In this document: positions 27,864 through 37,280 of the stretch, one piece after another
Numbering within the stretch: position 1 is the first letter of the stretch
Layout of the letters: each line of letters starts with the position of its first letter
NCBI RefSeq assembly: GCF_900168165.1
Contig: NZ_FUYV01000010.1
Coordinates: forward strand, 62,001 to 126,000
DNA: 64,000 bases
Source: Alkalitalea saponilacus
GTDB taxonomy: Bacteria; Bacteroidota; Bacteroidia; Bacteroidales; Marinilabiliaceae
Reading direction: 5' to 3'
Translations under genes and position numbers: made by a program
Notes under the pieces: model-generated
Seen by the model: the letters and a program-made list of their open reading frames with translations, nothing else
Databases searched by the model: none
What the model was told of the DNA's origin: nothing

Positions 27864-29114
27864 ATGGCAGACAGGTGGCAACATATTACCCACGACGGGG
27901 ATTGTCCGGATGAAAAGTTGTTGAAACTTTATCTGGAAAATCAGTTATCCGGAAAAGAGATGTTTCTGGTGGAAAACCATCTGGCCGGGTGCAATATGTG
28001 CAGCGACTTTGTTGAAGGTATGCAACTGATGGGTGATGATAAAATGGAAAAAGCATCCGGAGAGGTGACAGAGTGGCTCCATAAAAAGATGGCGACCGAT
28101 GACGAGCATAAATCTGTTGTTTGGAAAAAATGGATGGCAGCGGCTTCAGTCCTTCTTTTAGTTGGTGTAGGCTTGCTGTTTCTGTTAATTCAGCAACCGG
28201 TTAAGGATTCTCCTTTGGTTTATCAGCCTGAGCCCAGGCCGGTTTATCCTGAATTGGCCATTCCGGAGGTTCTTCAGGAGGATGTAGAAGTTAATGAATT
28301 ACCGGAGGTAAGTCCAAAGGATGCCATATCAGATAGAGAAATTAAAGCAACCGCGCCACCACAGCCGGAATTAAATTTATTTGATGCTGAAGTTGATTTC
28401 AGCGAGGACTTTTTTGTGGTAACTGAACCTGAGTCCAAACCAGAACCAGAAAAAAGAGCCGCATCTGAACTTCCCTCAGCAGGAAGCGCAGCCGGCCGCA
28501 CAATTTTAGTTGAAAGCAGGGGAGATGCCGGGAGGCATATCAGAGGAACTGTTGTGGATGGCCTGACAGGGACGCCACTACCCGGTGTTGTTGTATTAGA
28601 CAGGAAAACCAAGGAGGGAACCGTCACTGATGTAGATGGCCATTTTGATTTAACTGTTCCTGACAAAACCCCATCGCTTACTTTTAGTATGATTGGGTAT
28701 CATCATCAGGAAGTGAGTCTTAATGAGGAAGGCGCTGAGTTTAATATAGAAATGGAAGAGACGTATCTAGCACTTGATGAGGTGGTCGTAGTTGGCTATG
28801 GAAGACGAAGATTAAGAAATGTCACCGGCGCGGTCAGAAGTGTTTTTGAAAAACCGGAGGATGACACGGAACATATTTTGCTGACTGCTCTTGAAAATAC
28901 TCCAGAAGACTCCCTGGTGGTTGCAAAACTGGCTCTTTTCTATCTTCAAAAGGATGATTTAGAAGCCGCTGCCGATGAGCTTGATGAATTGCTGAAATTA
29001 TTGCAATCCTCAGATAACCGGCAGCTTGCAGATGAATCATTGGAAGAATTAAATGAAGGGAATATCCGACGAGCGATGCGTGCTCTCCGAAGGTTAATTG
29101 GTCAGTTGGAGTGA
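27864..29114 (+). CDS. Transmembrane anti-sigma factor with a periplasmic carboxypeptidase-regulatory-like domain
   Basis: 416 residues, starting directly after the sigma-factor stop codon. An N-terminal zinc anti-sigma motif has His39, Cys43 and Cys46 (ENHLAGCNMC), followed by one membrane helix (about 91-109) and a proline- and glutamate-rich periplasmic region. A carboxypeptidase-regulatory-like domain (about 226-300, RGTVVDGLTGTPLPGVVV) ends in the SusC-like phrase ALDEVVVVGYGRRRLRN (303-319). The C-terminus (about 330-416) is helical and TPR-like. The combination of an anti-sigma with the start of a SusC-like domain is uncommon; the same phrase is present in the divergent vWA protein. 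Confidence 0.88.
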   Translation: MADRWQHITHDGDCPDEKLLKLYLENQLSGKEMFLVENHLAGCNMCSDFVEGMQLMGDDKMEKASGEVTEWLHKKMATDDEHKSVVWKKWMAAASVLLLVGVGLLFLLIQQPVKDSPLVYQPEPRPVYPELAIPEVLQEDVEVNELPEVSPKDAISDREIKATAPPQPELNLFDAEVDFSEDFFVVTEPESKPEPEKRAASELPSAGSAAGRTILVESRGDAGRHIRGTVVDGLTGTPLPGVVVLDRKTKEGTVTDVDGHFDLTVPDKTPSLTFSMIGYHHQEVSLNEEGAEFNIEMEETYLALDEVVVVGYGRRRLRNVTGAVRSVFEKPEDDTEHILLTALENTPEDSLVVAKLALFYLQKDDLEAAADELDELLKLLQSSDNRQLADESLEELNEGNIRRAMRALRRLIGQLE

Positions 29115-29134
29115 TTCGACCTTTCCTCTTCTTC

Positions 29135-29542
29135 CTAATTCTGACATATGGCCGGTTCATAAGTTGCGAACTCAGAATGAAATGAACTCATTTCATTTAG
29201 TTCTTCCGCAGACTCGTAATCAAAAACGGGAAGGCATCGTATTTTAAGTAGTTCAAGATTTATTCTTAAATCATTTCCTACCGATTTATAAATGTGAAAT
29301 CCTTTATTCACGAAAGTATTTATGGTTGGAGTTTGCAGTGATGAAATGATTGCTTTAGTCACACCATCGCCTTTTAGCTCTTCCAAAATCTCTTCATAAG
29401 AAGCTGAAAGCCCCTTTGATTTATACCAGGTAACCAGATTGTCCCTGATATCAAAAATGCAAATTGCACCGGATGTTTCAAAATTTTCGGCAATGGTGTA
29501 CCTGTTGCGTGAGCAGTCAATTACGGGAATAAAAACTTTCAT
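29135..29542 (-). CDS. NifX/NafY-type dinitrogenase cofactor-binding protein, paralog 2
   Basis: 135 residues, a clear paralog of the protein at 20539: MKVFIPVIDCSRNRYTIAEN, FDIRDNLVTWYKSKGLS, VGNDLRINLELLKIRCLPVF. It ends YEPAICQN, where paralog 1 ends CEPAICHN. As a NifX/NafY-type fold it likely binds FeMo-co or its precursor. It stands alone, is convergent with the anti-sigma gene and has its own upstream region with a perfect palindrome carrying the same CTAC-N6-GTAG core. Confidence 0.85.
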   Translation of the reverse strand: MKVFIPVIDCSRNRYTIAENFETSGAICIFDIRDNLVTWYKSKGLSASYEEILEELKGDGVTKAIISSLQTPTINTFVNKGFHIYKSVGNDLRINLELLKIRCLPVFDYESAEELNEMSSFHSEFATYEPAICQN

Positions 29543-29619
29543 ATAGGTTAATGTTAAATTGTTGCTGATTGGTTTATGCAGATTCCTCTTAGAAGTGAAA
29601 TCATATCAACAACACAAGG

Positions 29620-29634
29620 CCAAATTTCATGCCG
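29620..29634 (-). promoter_or_regulatory. Possible sigma-54 type element upstream of nifX-like gene 2
   Basis: CGGCATGAAATTTGG on the minus strand: GGCAT at -24 and TTTGG at -12 with correct spacing, one to three mismatches from consensus. About 80-92 bp before the ATG and 62 bp from the palindrome centre. Confidence 0.35.
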
Positions 29635-29684
29635 GGTTATAAGTGGTTGTTAGTCAGGTGTGATGTGGTGCGATGTGTGTATAC

Positions 29685-29708
29685 AAATGCTACAATACTG
29701 TAGCATTT
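29685..29708. promoter_or_regulatory. CTAC-N6-GTAG palindrome upstream of nifX-like gene 2
   Basis: Perfect 10-bp arms AAATGCTACA and TGTAGCATTT around ATAC, core at 29690-29703. Its centre is 154 bp before the start codon. It is 122 bp beyond the end of the upstream response-regulator gene and has no T-run, so it is not that gene's terminator. Confidence 0.55.
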
Positions 29709-29830
29709 ATACACAAAAGTTGTGGGTGATTCCTTGATGTGCTGTAGGCTGCACTTTACCCGACAAATATTTGCGGCTGTTAGAATTTATGTTTCTATGG
29801 CATTATCAGAAATACTCGTAAAACACCTGG

Positions 29831-30487
29831 TTATATTTCAATTAGCTGGTTTTTAATGGCATATACCACGAGGCTGGCTGTGTTTTTGCATTCTGTTTTC
29901 AACAGGATATTTGCTCGGTGCTTTTCAACGGTTCTTTTACTTATAAATAGCTTTTCGGCTATTTCGTTGTTGGAGAGTCCCTGGCATATCTCTATCAAAA
30001 TTTCCAATTCTCTGCCGGAGAGCTCTTCTTCGGTTGTATTATGATGTTCTTTTAGTTTCTGGGTAAGTATCAGATTTCTAAGGAGCTCATGTGAGAAGTA
30101 ATTTCCACCGTCGGCAACGGTGGAAATGGCTGTTCTGACCTCCTGTATGTCGCTATCCTTTAGAATGAACCCATTAACACCACATTGTACCATTTTGGTG
30201 TAATACTCCTGGTCATCATACATTGAGAGAGTTATTATTTTTAACTGCGGATTGATTTCCAGTGCCTTGCGAGTGGCTTCTATGCCATCCATTTCGGGCA
30301 TGGCAATGTCCATCAGAACTACGTCAGGCATGTTATCCTGAAGTTTTTCAATAAACTCTTTACCATTAAATGCTTTGCCTGCTACCTCCATTTCAGGCAT
30401 GGAGTTTAGGAGCATGGCCAGTCCGTTTAAAAACAGGGTGTGGTCATCTACCAAAAAAACCTTTATTTTTTCTCTCTCATTTTTCAT
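29831..30487 (-). CDS. NarL/FixJ-family response regulator
   Basis: 218 residues. The receiver domain (about 8-125) has the acidic pair DD (VFLVDDHTLF), the phosphoacceptor Asp in DVVLMDIAMPEMDG and Lys in FILKDS. The LuxR-type HTH (about 152-215) is LSGRELEILIEICQGLSNNE and LFISKRTVEKHRANIL. It overlaps the upstream kinase gene by 11 bp, so the two form a pair. The regulated genes are unknown. Confidence 0.95.
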   Translation of the reverse strand: MKNEREKIKVFLVDDHTLFLNGLAMLLNSMPEMEVAGKAFNGKEFIEKLQDNMPDVVLMDIAMPEMDGIEATRKALEINPQLKIITLSMYDDQEYYTKMVQCGVNGFILKDSDIQEVRTAISTVADGGNYFSHELLRNLILTQKLKEHHNTTEEELSGRELEILIEICQGLSNNEIAEKLFISKRTVEKHRANILLKTECKNTASLVVYAIKNQLIEI

Positions 30488-31436
30488 TTACAGGAATTGT
30501 AATGATTACATAAACTCCTTTGTTTTTATTTGAAAAGACCTCCATTGTTCCATGATTTGATTTAATGCGACTGAACATATTGAAGTATCCGGAGCCTGAA
30601 TCTTTTTTGTCTGCAAACAGGTTTTGAGTATCAAATCCAACGCCGTTGTCTTTGTATTTTAGTTCAATGCATTTGTTTTTAATCTGGAAATCAATATCTA
30701 CTTTAGTGGCTTCGGAGTGTTTAATGGTGTTGTTCACAAGTTCACACACCGACCGGTAAACAAGAATCTCAATACTTTCTGAAAATCTTGTGTCAAGTGC
30801 GTTGGTTTTAAATGCTACTTTTAGGCCTTTGCTTTGATTTACTTTGTTTATGAAGTTTCGGATGGCTTTGGCCACACCAAAGTTCTTAAGCATATGCGGA
30901 CTCAGATTGTTTGATATTTCCTGCACGCTTTTAATGGCTTCGCCAATGGCCATGTTGGTGTTTTTTATAACCGAGAGGTTGGAGTCGTTTGTCTCATTTG
31001 CTGCCAGTGAACTGATGGACATTTTTATGGTTGACAACAAAGGTCCCAATCCATCGTGAATTTCAGTGGCAAAGCGACGGCGCTCGCGCTCTTCGGCCTG
31101 GATGATGGCATTGAGCAATGCTTTTTCCTGATTACGTGTTTGCATCTCAACTTCTTTCATATACTGGAAGATTTTCTGAATAAGAAATACTCCTCCGGCA
31201 AAAAACAGACTGGTGATGGCACCCAGCCAAATATAAAAGAGTCTGTATGTTTGCGGTTCAACATCGGCAATAAATGGCAGTAACTCAGCCAGCCTTTGCA
31301 CAGCCATAAAAATAAAACCAAATGAAATCAAAATCCAGGAGAGGTTGTATTTGGTGACCCTGGTCAGTTTTACAGCAACGGCAGCTGCAAAAAACTGCAA
31401 AACGATGGTGATTGCAAGAGTGATTAGTAATGCCAT
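30477..31436 (-). CDS. Membrane histidine kinase of the NarX/DesK type
   Basis: 319 residues. Three N-terminal membrane helices (about 3-22, 33-50, 67-90) without a periplasmic domain, then a coiled linker, the HisKA_3 phosphoacceptor RRFATEIHDGLGPLLSTIKM (His near residue 127) and the HATPase with VCELVNNTIKHSEATKVDID, KDNGVGFD and GSGYFNMFSRI. The sensor is confined to the membrane helices. The partner is the response regulator that overlaps its 3' end. Confidence 0.93.
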   Translation of the reverse strand: MALLITLAITIVLQFFAAAVAVKLTRVTKYNLSWILISFGFIFMAVQRLAELLPFIADVEPQTYRLFYIWLGAITSLFFAGGVFLIQKIFQYMKEVEMQTRNQEKALLNAIIQAEERERRRFATEIHDGLGPLLSTIKMSISSLAANETNDSNLSVIKNTNMAIGEAIKSVQEISNNLSPHMLKNFGVAKAIRNFINKVNQSKGLKVAFKTNALDTRFSESIEILVYRSVCELVNNTIKHSEATKVDIDFQIKNKCIELKYKDNGVGFDTQNLFADKKDSGSGYFNMFSRIKSNHGTMEVFSNKNKGVYVIITIPVNEK

Positions 31437-31569
31437 GCATTTGGATTTTACACAAATCTACAAAATTATGCAATCAGAAACCCATGGCCGTATCGAAATT
31501 TGAACTGATGCGTCGTAACAATTAGATTGAAATGTCAGTATAAGGGTTTATAATGTTTAGTCCCTCACG

Positions 31570-31740
31570 ATGAAAGCTTTTATAAAACTAATATTTCGCC
31601 TGTTTATTCTTCTTTTCCTGATAGCAGGATGTAGTGTTTTTAAACCATGTCCATGCCGCTTTAGTGAAATTGAGAGCGAGAACTCCCTTTATGAAGTAGG
31701 TAAATTCGATATGGCTCAGATTGTTCCTGAAAAAGAGTAG
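31570..31740 (+). CDS. Small lipoprotein, 56 residues
   Basis: Begins MKAFIKLIFRLFILLFLIAG with a lipobox LIAGC (Cys21), then SVFKPCPCRFSEIESENSLY and ends AQIVPEKE. Cys-Pro-Cys (CPC) follows closely. It has a good signal and lipobox and is probably real, but no family is recognised. It is divergent from the kinase gene. Confidence 0.6.
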   Translation: MKAFIKLIFRLFILLFLIAGCSVFKPCPCRFSEIESENSLYEVGKFDMAQIVPEKE

Positions 31741-31794
31741 TTTTCCTTCCATATCAGGTATATAGCAGGAAACCGCAAGTCTAACAGTTTCTCG

Positions 31795-32031
31795 AAGAAT
31801 TCCTTAACTACCCAACTAACAACCTTCAACTCTCAACTCCTTAACCTCTAACATAGAACCTTGAACAACTATAAACCATCAACCTTGAACCTTTCCCGCA
31901 ATGCGGGTACCGATACTCGGCATTCTGTTTCACTTCAACTCCGCTGCACTGCGAAACATTGAACCTAAAACATTGAACAACCATAAACCCTAAACCATCA
32001 ACCCTGAACCATAAACTTTGAACTTAAAACA
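31795..32031. repeat. Phrase-repeat region beside the tcdA gene
   Basis: Nearly continuous variants of AACCTTGAAC, CATAAACC, CTAAACC, ATCAACC and ACTCTCAAC on the plus strand, the complement of the vocabulary in the nifE-nifN spacer. A small palindrome CCCGCAATGCGGG is embedded (about 31894-31906). The repeat reaches the stop codon of the tcdA gene. Confidence 0.7.
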
Positions 32032-32847
32032 TTAAACCTCAACCTTTTCAACCCGATGATAAATATCCTGAACAACCAATCCGGCAATGGTAAATCCAAA
32101 AATTGAAGTGATATGCGCCGCTGTGCCATTGATGACAGCTTTTTTACTACACCATTCGTGATTCGCCAGTTCCGGGTCGCCCGGAGCTACAACTGCTTTG
32201 GGACATAAACAGGCAGTGGTTCCACAACTGGAACCTTCTCCTGAATTTTCAAGTAACTCGTCACTGTAAACGCACAAGAACTTCTTAGCCGGAAGGTCGC
32301 CTTTGCGAATCATTTTTCTGACCCTGGAGCCGAGTGGACAGCCTTTTACATCCCAAAATTCGGCCACTTTTATTCGGGTAGGGTCAATTTTTAATGAAGC
32401 GCCCATGGATGAAAACAGCATGGCATCTGTCCTGGTTGCCATTCTTATCAGGTGAATTTTACTGCCCAGACTGTCGATGGCATCAATGATGTAATCGTAT
32501 TTTTCAAGTTCAAAGAAGTCGTGGTTGTCCTGATTATATATTTTTTGAATGGCAGTGATGTTTGCTTTCGGGTTAATTTCCAACAGCCGTTTTTTTAATA
32601 CTTCTGTTTTTACCTCACCAACGGTTCTGGATGTGGCATGCAATTGCCGGTTAATATTAGTTACACAAACGCGGTCAGAATCCACTATGGTAAGATGATG
32701 AATGCCTGTCCTGACTAAACTCTCAGCACACCAGCTTCCAACTCCTCCAATTCCGAAAATAATAACTCTTTTATTTGCGATTGCCTCCATGCGCTCCTTA
32801 CCCATGAGCAATTCTGTACGCTGAAATATCCCCTTTTCTATCCCCAT
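32032..32847 (-). CDS. tcdA: tRNA threonylcarbamoyladenosine dehydratase TcdA
   Basis: 271 residues of the E1/ThiF superfamily. TcdA catalyses ATP-dependent cyclisation of t6A37 in tRNA to ct6A. It has the nucleotide loop FGIGGVGSWCAESLVRTG (about 32-48), DSDRVCVTNINRQLHA with the conserved Asn and Arg residues, and YIIDAIDSLGSK (about 112-123). The length and TcdA-like KGCPLGSRVRKMIRK support this over MoeB/ThiF. Cys residues near CGTTACLC are noted without assignment. Confidence 0.9.
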   Translation of the reverse strand: MGIEKGIFQRTELLMGKERMEAIANKRVIIFGIGGVGSWCAESLVRTGIHHLTIVDSDRVCVTNINRQLHATSRTVGEVKTEVLKKRLLEINPKANITAIQKIYNQDNHDFFELEKYDYIIDAIDSLGSKIHLIRMATRTDAMLFSSMGASLKIDPTRIKVAEFWDVKGCPLGSRVRKMIRKGDLPAKKFLCVYSDELLENSGEGSSCGTTACLCPKAVVAPGDPELANHEWCSKKAVINGTAAHITSIFGFTIAGLVVQDIYHRVEKVEV

Positions 32848-33157
32848 TTAACCTAAAAATATTTAATCAGAAAAACTGTGCAAAAATCGGAATGTCAATT
32901 GATAATACAAACAGTTTTCACAATTTTTAGGAATATTCCTGAAACGAGACCCAAGACTTCAGGACGAGTTCTCCCGAGACTTCGGGAGCAACTAAAAAAC
33001 AAATTATAAAGACACGAAATGAACGAAGAGAGTGGCATTCCGCGAAGCGGAACAATCAACTTTCAACTCAAAACCATCAACTCAAAACCATCAACTCAAA
33101 ACTTTTTACCATGAACCCAAAACAAAAAACAGATGCAAGGAGGTTTAGAAAGTCAGA
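32848..33157. other. Intergenic region with short palindromes and phrase repeats
   Basis: 310 bp. Holds GAGACCCAAGACTTCAGGAC with CCCGAGACTTCGGGAGC (about 32946-32990), the palindrome TTCCGCGAAGCGGAA (about 33037-33051), and about five CTCAAAACCATCAA units (33057-33110). No gene. Confidence 0.5.
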
Positions 33158-34165
33158 TTATTGGATTTCGACACTCAACACATCTTTCAGGAAATCAATC
33201 AACTCTTCCCCTTTAAGGTTTTGAGCAATGATGTTGCCTTCGGGGTCAAGCAGGAAGTTGGAAGGCAGCGCTCTTACCCCAAAAAGAGCAGCAGGTTCGC
33301 TGGCCCAGAATTTTAAATCTGAAATGTTAGTCCATTTCAGATGGTCATCTTCAATGGCATTTACCCAGGCATCGAAATCTCTGTCAAGAGAAACACCCAG
33401 GATGTCGAATCCTTTTTCGTGAAACATATCATGAGCTTTAACCAGATTTGGATTTTCGCGCCTGCAAAATACACACCACGAAGCCCAAAATTCAACCAGT
33501 AAATAGTTGCCATTCAATTTGTCGTAGAGGAATATTTCTTCTCCTTCAGGGGTTTTTGCCGAAAAATTTGGTGCTTTTTTACCAATGGCCACATCCTCAT
33601 AAATACTTAAAAGACGCTGCATGATTTTTACATACTGTGTTTCATGGAGTGAAGTATCAAGTAATTCAATGTTGGCTCTTAGTTCCTCCGGAGTTAAGCG
33701 GAACGAGAAAAACCGATATAAGGCATAAGCCGATACCAGCGATTTTGGATGCTCTTTGATATACTCACGGATGTTCACATTTTCCAATTCTCTGTAAGCA
33801 ACAAACTGGTCGTGAAGTGAGGAGCCATCAACTTTGGATTCACGATGATTGCTCTCAGGGTCGAGGGTTACATGAATTTCTCCTTTCTCAAGAAAAACGA
33901 GAAAGGAACGACCCTCTTTTTCGGTTGCAAGACCGTATATTTCGGGTAATTCAATGACAGGTTTAAAAGAAAAACGGCCATCAATGATTTCAACAGAATC
34001 GATGGTTCTGAAAATTCTGTCGTCAAATCTCTGCAAATAAACAGTTCCTGAATTTATGCTGACAACGTCCCCGCTGAGAATAAGTTCAGGCTGATTTGTT
34101 TTACATCCGTAAAACAAAAACACAATAAGTGGAGTAATTAACACGTTTATTAAAAATGTTTTCAT
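33158..34165 (-). CDS. TlpA-like thioredoxin lipoprotein
   Basis: 335 residues. Lipoprotein signal LIVFLFYGC (Cys21). The N-terminal half is a DUF4369-like beta domain (about 28-110) and a helical linker; the C-terminal thioredoxin domain (about 192-335) has the redox motif WCVFC (Cys231 and Cys234) in LVEFWASWCVFCRRENPN and a cis-Pro loop in GVRALPSNFLLDPEG. Such proteins work in the periplasm in disulfide reduction or cytochrome maturation. The specific partner is unknown. Confidence 0.9.
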   Translation of the reverse strand: MKTFLINVLITPLIVFLFYGCKTNQPELILSGDVVSINSGTVYLQRFDDRIFRTIDSVEIIDGRFSFKPVIELPEIYGLATEKEGRSFLVFLEKGEIHVTLDPESNHRESKVDGSSLHDQFVAYRELENVNIREYIKEHPKSLVSAYALYRFFSFRLTPEELRANIELLDTSLHETQYVKIMQRLLSIYEDVAIGKKAPNFSAKTPEGEEIFLYDKLNGNYLLVEFWASWCVFCRRENPNLVKAHDMFHEKGFDILGVSLDRDFDAWVNAIEDDHLKWTNISDLKFWASEPAALFGVRALPSNFLLDPEGNIIAQNLKGEELIDFLKDVLSVEIQ

Positions 34166-34365
34166 ATTTTTTTCATGTTGTTTTTACTTGATAAATAAAG
34201 GGTTTCAATTAATTAATACAAATAATGAGCCTCTTTTGTTTTAAAAAAAATGTAACCAAGATATTTTATTTTACGTTATAGAATCATCCAAAGTGAAATA
34301 AACCTGAGATTTTTATTGTCTGAACGAACCATTTACACTAATTTTATACCATAAAAAACTAAGTT

Positions 34366-34494
34366 ATGAAGAAAATTGCGTCTGTTGCTGTTGTTCTGTT
34401 GCTGGTTGCATTGGCTTTCTCGTCGTGCAGAAGTAGTTGGGATTGCCCGGCTTACGGTCAGGTTATCGAAACAGAAGCTCCCGCTAAAGCCTGA
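34366..34494 (+). CDS. Small lipoprotein, 42 residues
   Basis: MKKIASVAVVLLLVALAFSS followed by C (lipobox FSSC) and RSSWDCPAYGQVIETEAPAK. A short exported lipoprotein with few mature residues. The signal is convincing; the role is unknown. A terminator hairpin lies at 34602-34626. Confidence 0.6.
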   Translation: MKKIASVAVVLLLVALAFSSCRSSWDCPAYGQVIETEAPAKA

Positions 34495-34601
34495 TATTTT
34501 TACTTATTGGTAAATATCAATAACGCGTAGGTTTTATAGTTTATAACCTGTGAGGAGTTTATTATACGGGATTAAAGAAATTACGAAGTAATTCTTTGAG
34601 C

Positions 34602-34634
34602 AAAAGGAAATCAACGATTTCCTTTTTTTTATGT
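34602..34634 (+). terminator. Intrinsic terminator
   Basis: Arms AAAAGGAAATC and GATTTCCTTTT around AAC, followed by a run of T. Confidence 0.75.
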
Positions 34635-34762
34635 TTACTCCTTTGTTCTGAAAATAATCGTCCTCTATATCTATTTTTTCATCATCCTTACTGCCTGTTA
34701 ACCTAACCATCTAAATTTAACTTCATTTCACATTTCATCCAGAGAATCAGTCAGGTGATTGC

Positions 34763-34793
34763 TTGAATGTTTAGTAATCATTTTGTATTTTTG
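34763..34793 (+). promoter_or_regulatory. Promoter of the GAPDH gene
   Basis: TTG at 34763-34765 and TATTTTTG at 34786-34793, 20 bp apart, match the Bacteroidota -33/-7 consensus. The start codon is about 80 bp downstream. Confidence 0.65.
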
Positions 34794-34863
34794 TACCTCC
34801 AAAAACAGAAAAAGCTTCTTTAAACTTTTTTGTCAAGCGCTTTTACTTGTAATAATCACTTAA

Positions 34864-35889
<1,026 letters not shown>

Positions 35890-35917
35890 TTTATAAAGCT
35901 TTTTCCATATTTCACAG

Positions 35918-35952
35918 AGAGGGGTAATTAACAATTACCCCTCTTTTTTTTG
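35918..35952 (+). terminator. Intrinsic terminator of the GAPDH gene
   Basis: Arms AGAGGGGTAATT and AATTACCCCTCT around AAC, followed by a run of T. Confidence 0.85.
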
Positions 35953-36011
35953 TTTTTTTCATAATTAGTTGCGAATTTGTCGATATTGTATCTTTAACTA
36001 AAACTTAGATT

Positions 36012-36692
36012 ATGAAAAAAACCGTAGTTAGTTTTCTTACACTCACTCTCATGTTTGTAGGAACAGTTACATCCTTTGCACAGGTGAACTTTGGTGCAAC
36101 TGCTGGTGTAAACATTGCAAATATCTCTTCTGATGAGGATGATTTTGACATGGACTCGAGAACCGGCTTGTTTATCGGTGTGTATGGAGAAATGTTCTTA
36201 ACTGATCGGCTTTCTTTTCAACCCGGCCTTATATACTCCATGAAGGGAGCAAAGGCATCAGAATCCTTTATGGATGACGACTTTAATGATGATTTCGACG
36301 ACTTCTTTGATGACTTCTTCGATGATTTTTTTGGTATGGAAGCCGATGTAACATTGAAACTTGACTATCTTGACATTCCTTTGATGTTTAATTATTATGT
36401 GTCTGAAGGCTTTTATATTCAGGCCGGCCCCCAGATAAGTTTATTACTCTCCGCGAAATATGAGTATGAATTCTCAGTGATGGGTTTCTCTGAATCGGAA
36501 ACAGAAGATGTGAAAGATGAATTTAAAGGATTAGATTTGAGTTTTGGTATTGGTGCCGGTTATAAACTGGACTTCGGACTTGGCTTTTTTGCAAGGTATA
36601 ACATGGGTTTGATGGATATTAATGATTTTGATGGAGATGATTTTAAATTGAAGAACAATGTTCTTCAAATTGGATTGACTTATTCTTTCTAG
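36012..36692 (+). CDS. Outer-membrane beta-barrel protein (PorT/OmpW-like) with Asp/Phe repeats
   Basis: 226 residues. Signal peptide to about 24 (GTVTSFAQ), then VNFGATAGVNIANISSDEDD and alternating amphipathic strands to an aromatic C-terminus (LKNNVLQIGLTYSF), the plan of an 8-strand outer-membrane barrel. Residues about 92-115 are a low-complexity DDDFNDDFDDFFDDFF-like run that probably forms an external or periplasmic loop. No transport role can be assigned. Confidence 0.8.
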   Translation: MKKTVVSFLTLTLMFVGTVTSFAQVNFGATAGVNIANISSDEDDFDMDSRTGLFIGVYGEMFLTDRLSFQPGLIYSMKGAKASESFMDDDFNDDFDDFFDDFFDDFFGMEADVTLKLDYLDIPLMFNYYVSEGFYIQAGPQISLLLSAKYEYEFSVMGFSESETEDVKDEFKGLDLSFGIGAGYKLDFGLGFFARYNMGLMDINDFDGDDFKLKNNVLQIGLTYSF

Positions 36693-36715
36693 AATATTGC
36701 AATAAGTTACTATAA

Positions 36716-36747
36716 AGGAGGCAGTATCAATTTTGATACTGCCTCCT
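36716..36747. terminator. Hairpin after the barrel gene
   Basis: Perfect 15-bp arms AGGAGGCAGTATCAA and TTGATACTGCCTCCT around TT. No T-run follows on the plus strand, so termination strength is uncertain. Confidence 0.6.
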
Positions 36748-36818
36748 CTGATATTGTAAAAACTTTCAGGATAGTATTCAAAGGAAGTGTTTATAAGATA
36801 TATTTGCCGTTTTATTCT

Positions 36819-37280
36819 CTATTCTTTCACTTCAAGACCTAACAAGTCGCTTAGTTTAATCAACTCTTCTTCTGCATCCTCTTTTTCCTTGAACCTGCAA
36901 ATGGCTTGGCCTTTTTTATTGTCTTCATTATAAAGAAATATTCTGAAGTCCGAATTTTTAACCTCAATTGAACGGTTACTCATGCTATAAACTCTATAAA
37001 CTAGTTTTGTGTTTGAGAGGCCAATCTTCATTTTTGGACTTACATATTGCCAGTTGCCCAATCTGATAAAACCGAATAAGTTATTGGAGAATCGTATTTT
37101 GAAGTTATCAATGTCAATGGAGGCACCGGTGTTGGAGAACGCCATAAAACTCCCCAATACAATAAGTATTGCTCCCGAAAAAGATTGATATATGGTAGCA
37201 ACTCCTACAGCAATTAAAAAGTAACCAGCAACAGCACCTGCTGGTCCAAAACTCTTGTCCAGATTGTAATGTAGTTTCAT
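36819..37280 (-). CDS. Membrane protein of unknown function
   Basis: 153 residues. Two adjacent hydrophobic segments (about 15-32 and 35-50, AVAGYFLIAVGVATIYQSF and GAILIVLGSFMAF), then a soluble part (IDIDNFKIRFSNNLFGFIRL, ICRFKEKEDAEEELIKLSDL). It resembles PH-like or bPH-type soluble domains after a membrane hairpin, but I do not recognise the family. Confidence 0.65.
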   Translation of the reverse strand: MKLHYNLDKSFGPAGAVAGYFLIAVGVATIYQSFSGAILIVLGSFMAFSNTGASIDIDNFKIRFSNNLFGFIRLGNWQYVSPKMKIGLSNTKLVYRVYSMSNRSIEVKNSDFRIFLYNEDNKKGQAICRFKEKEDAEEELIKLSDLLGLEVKE

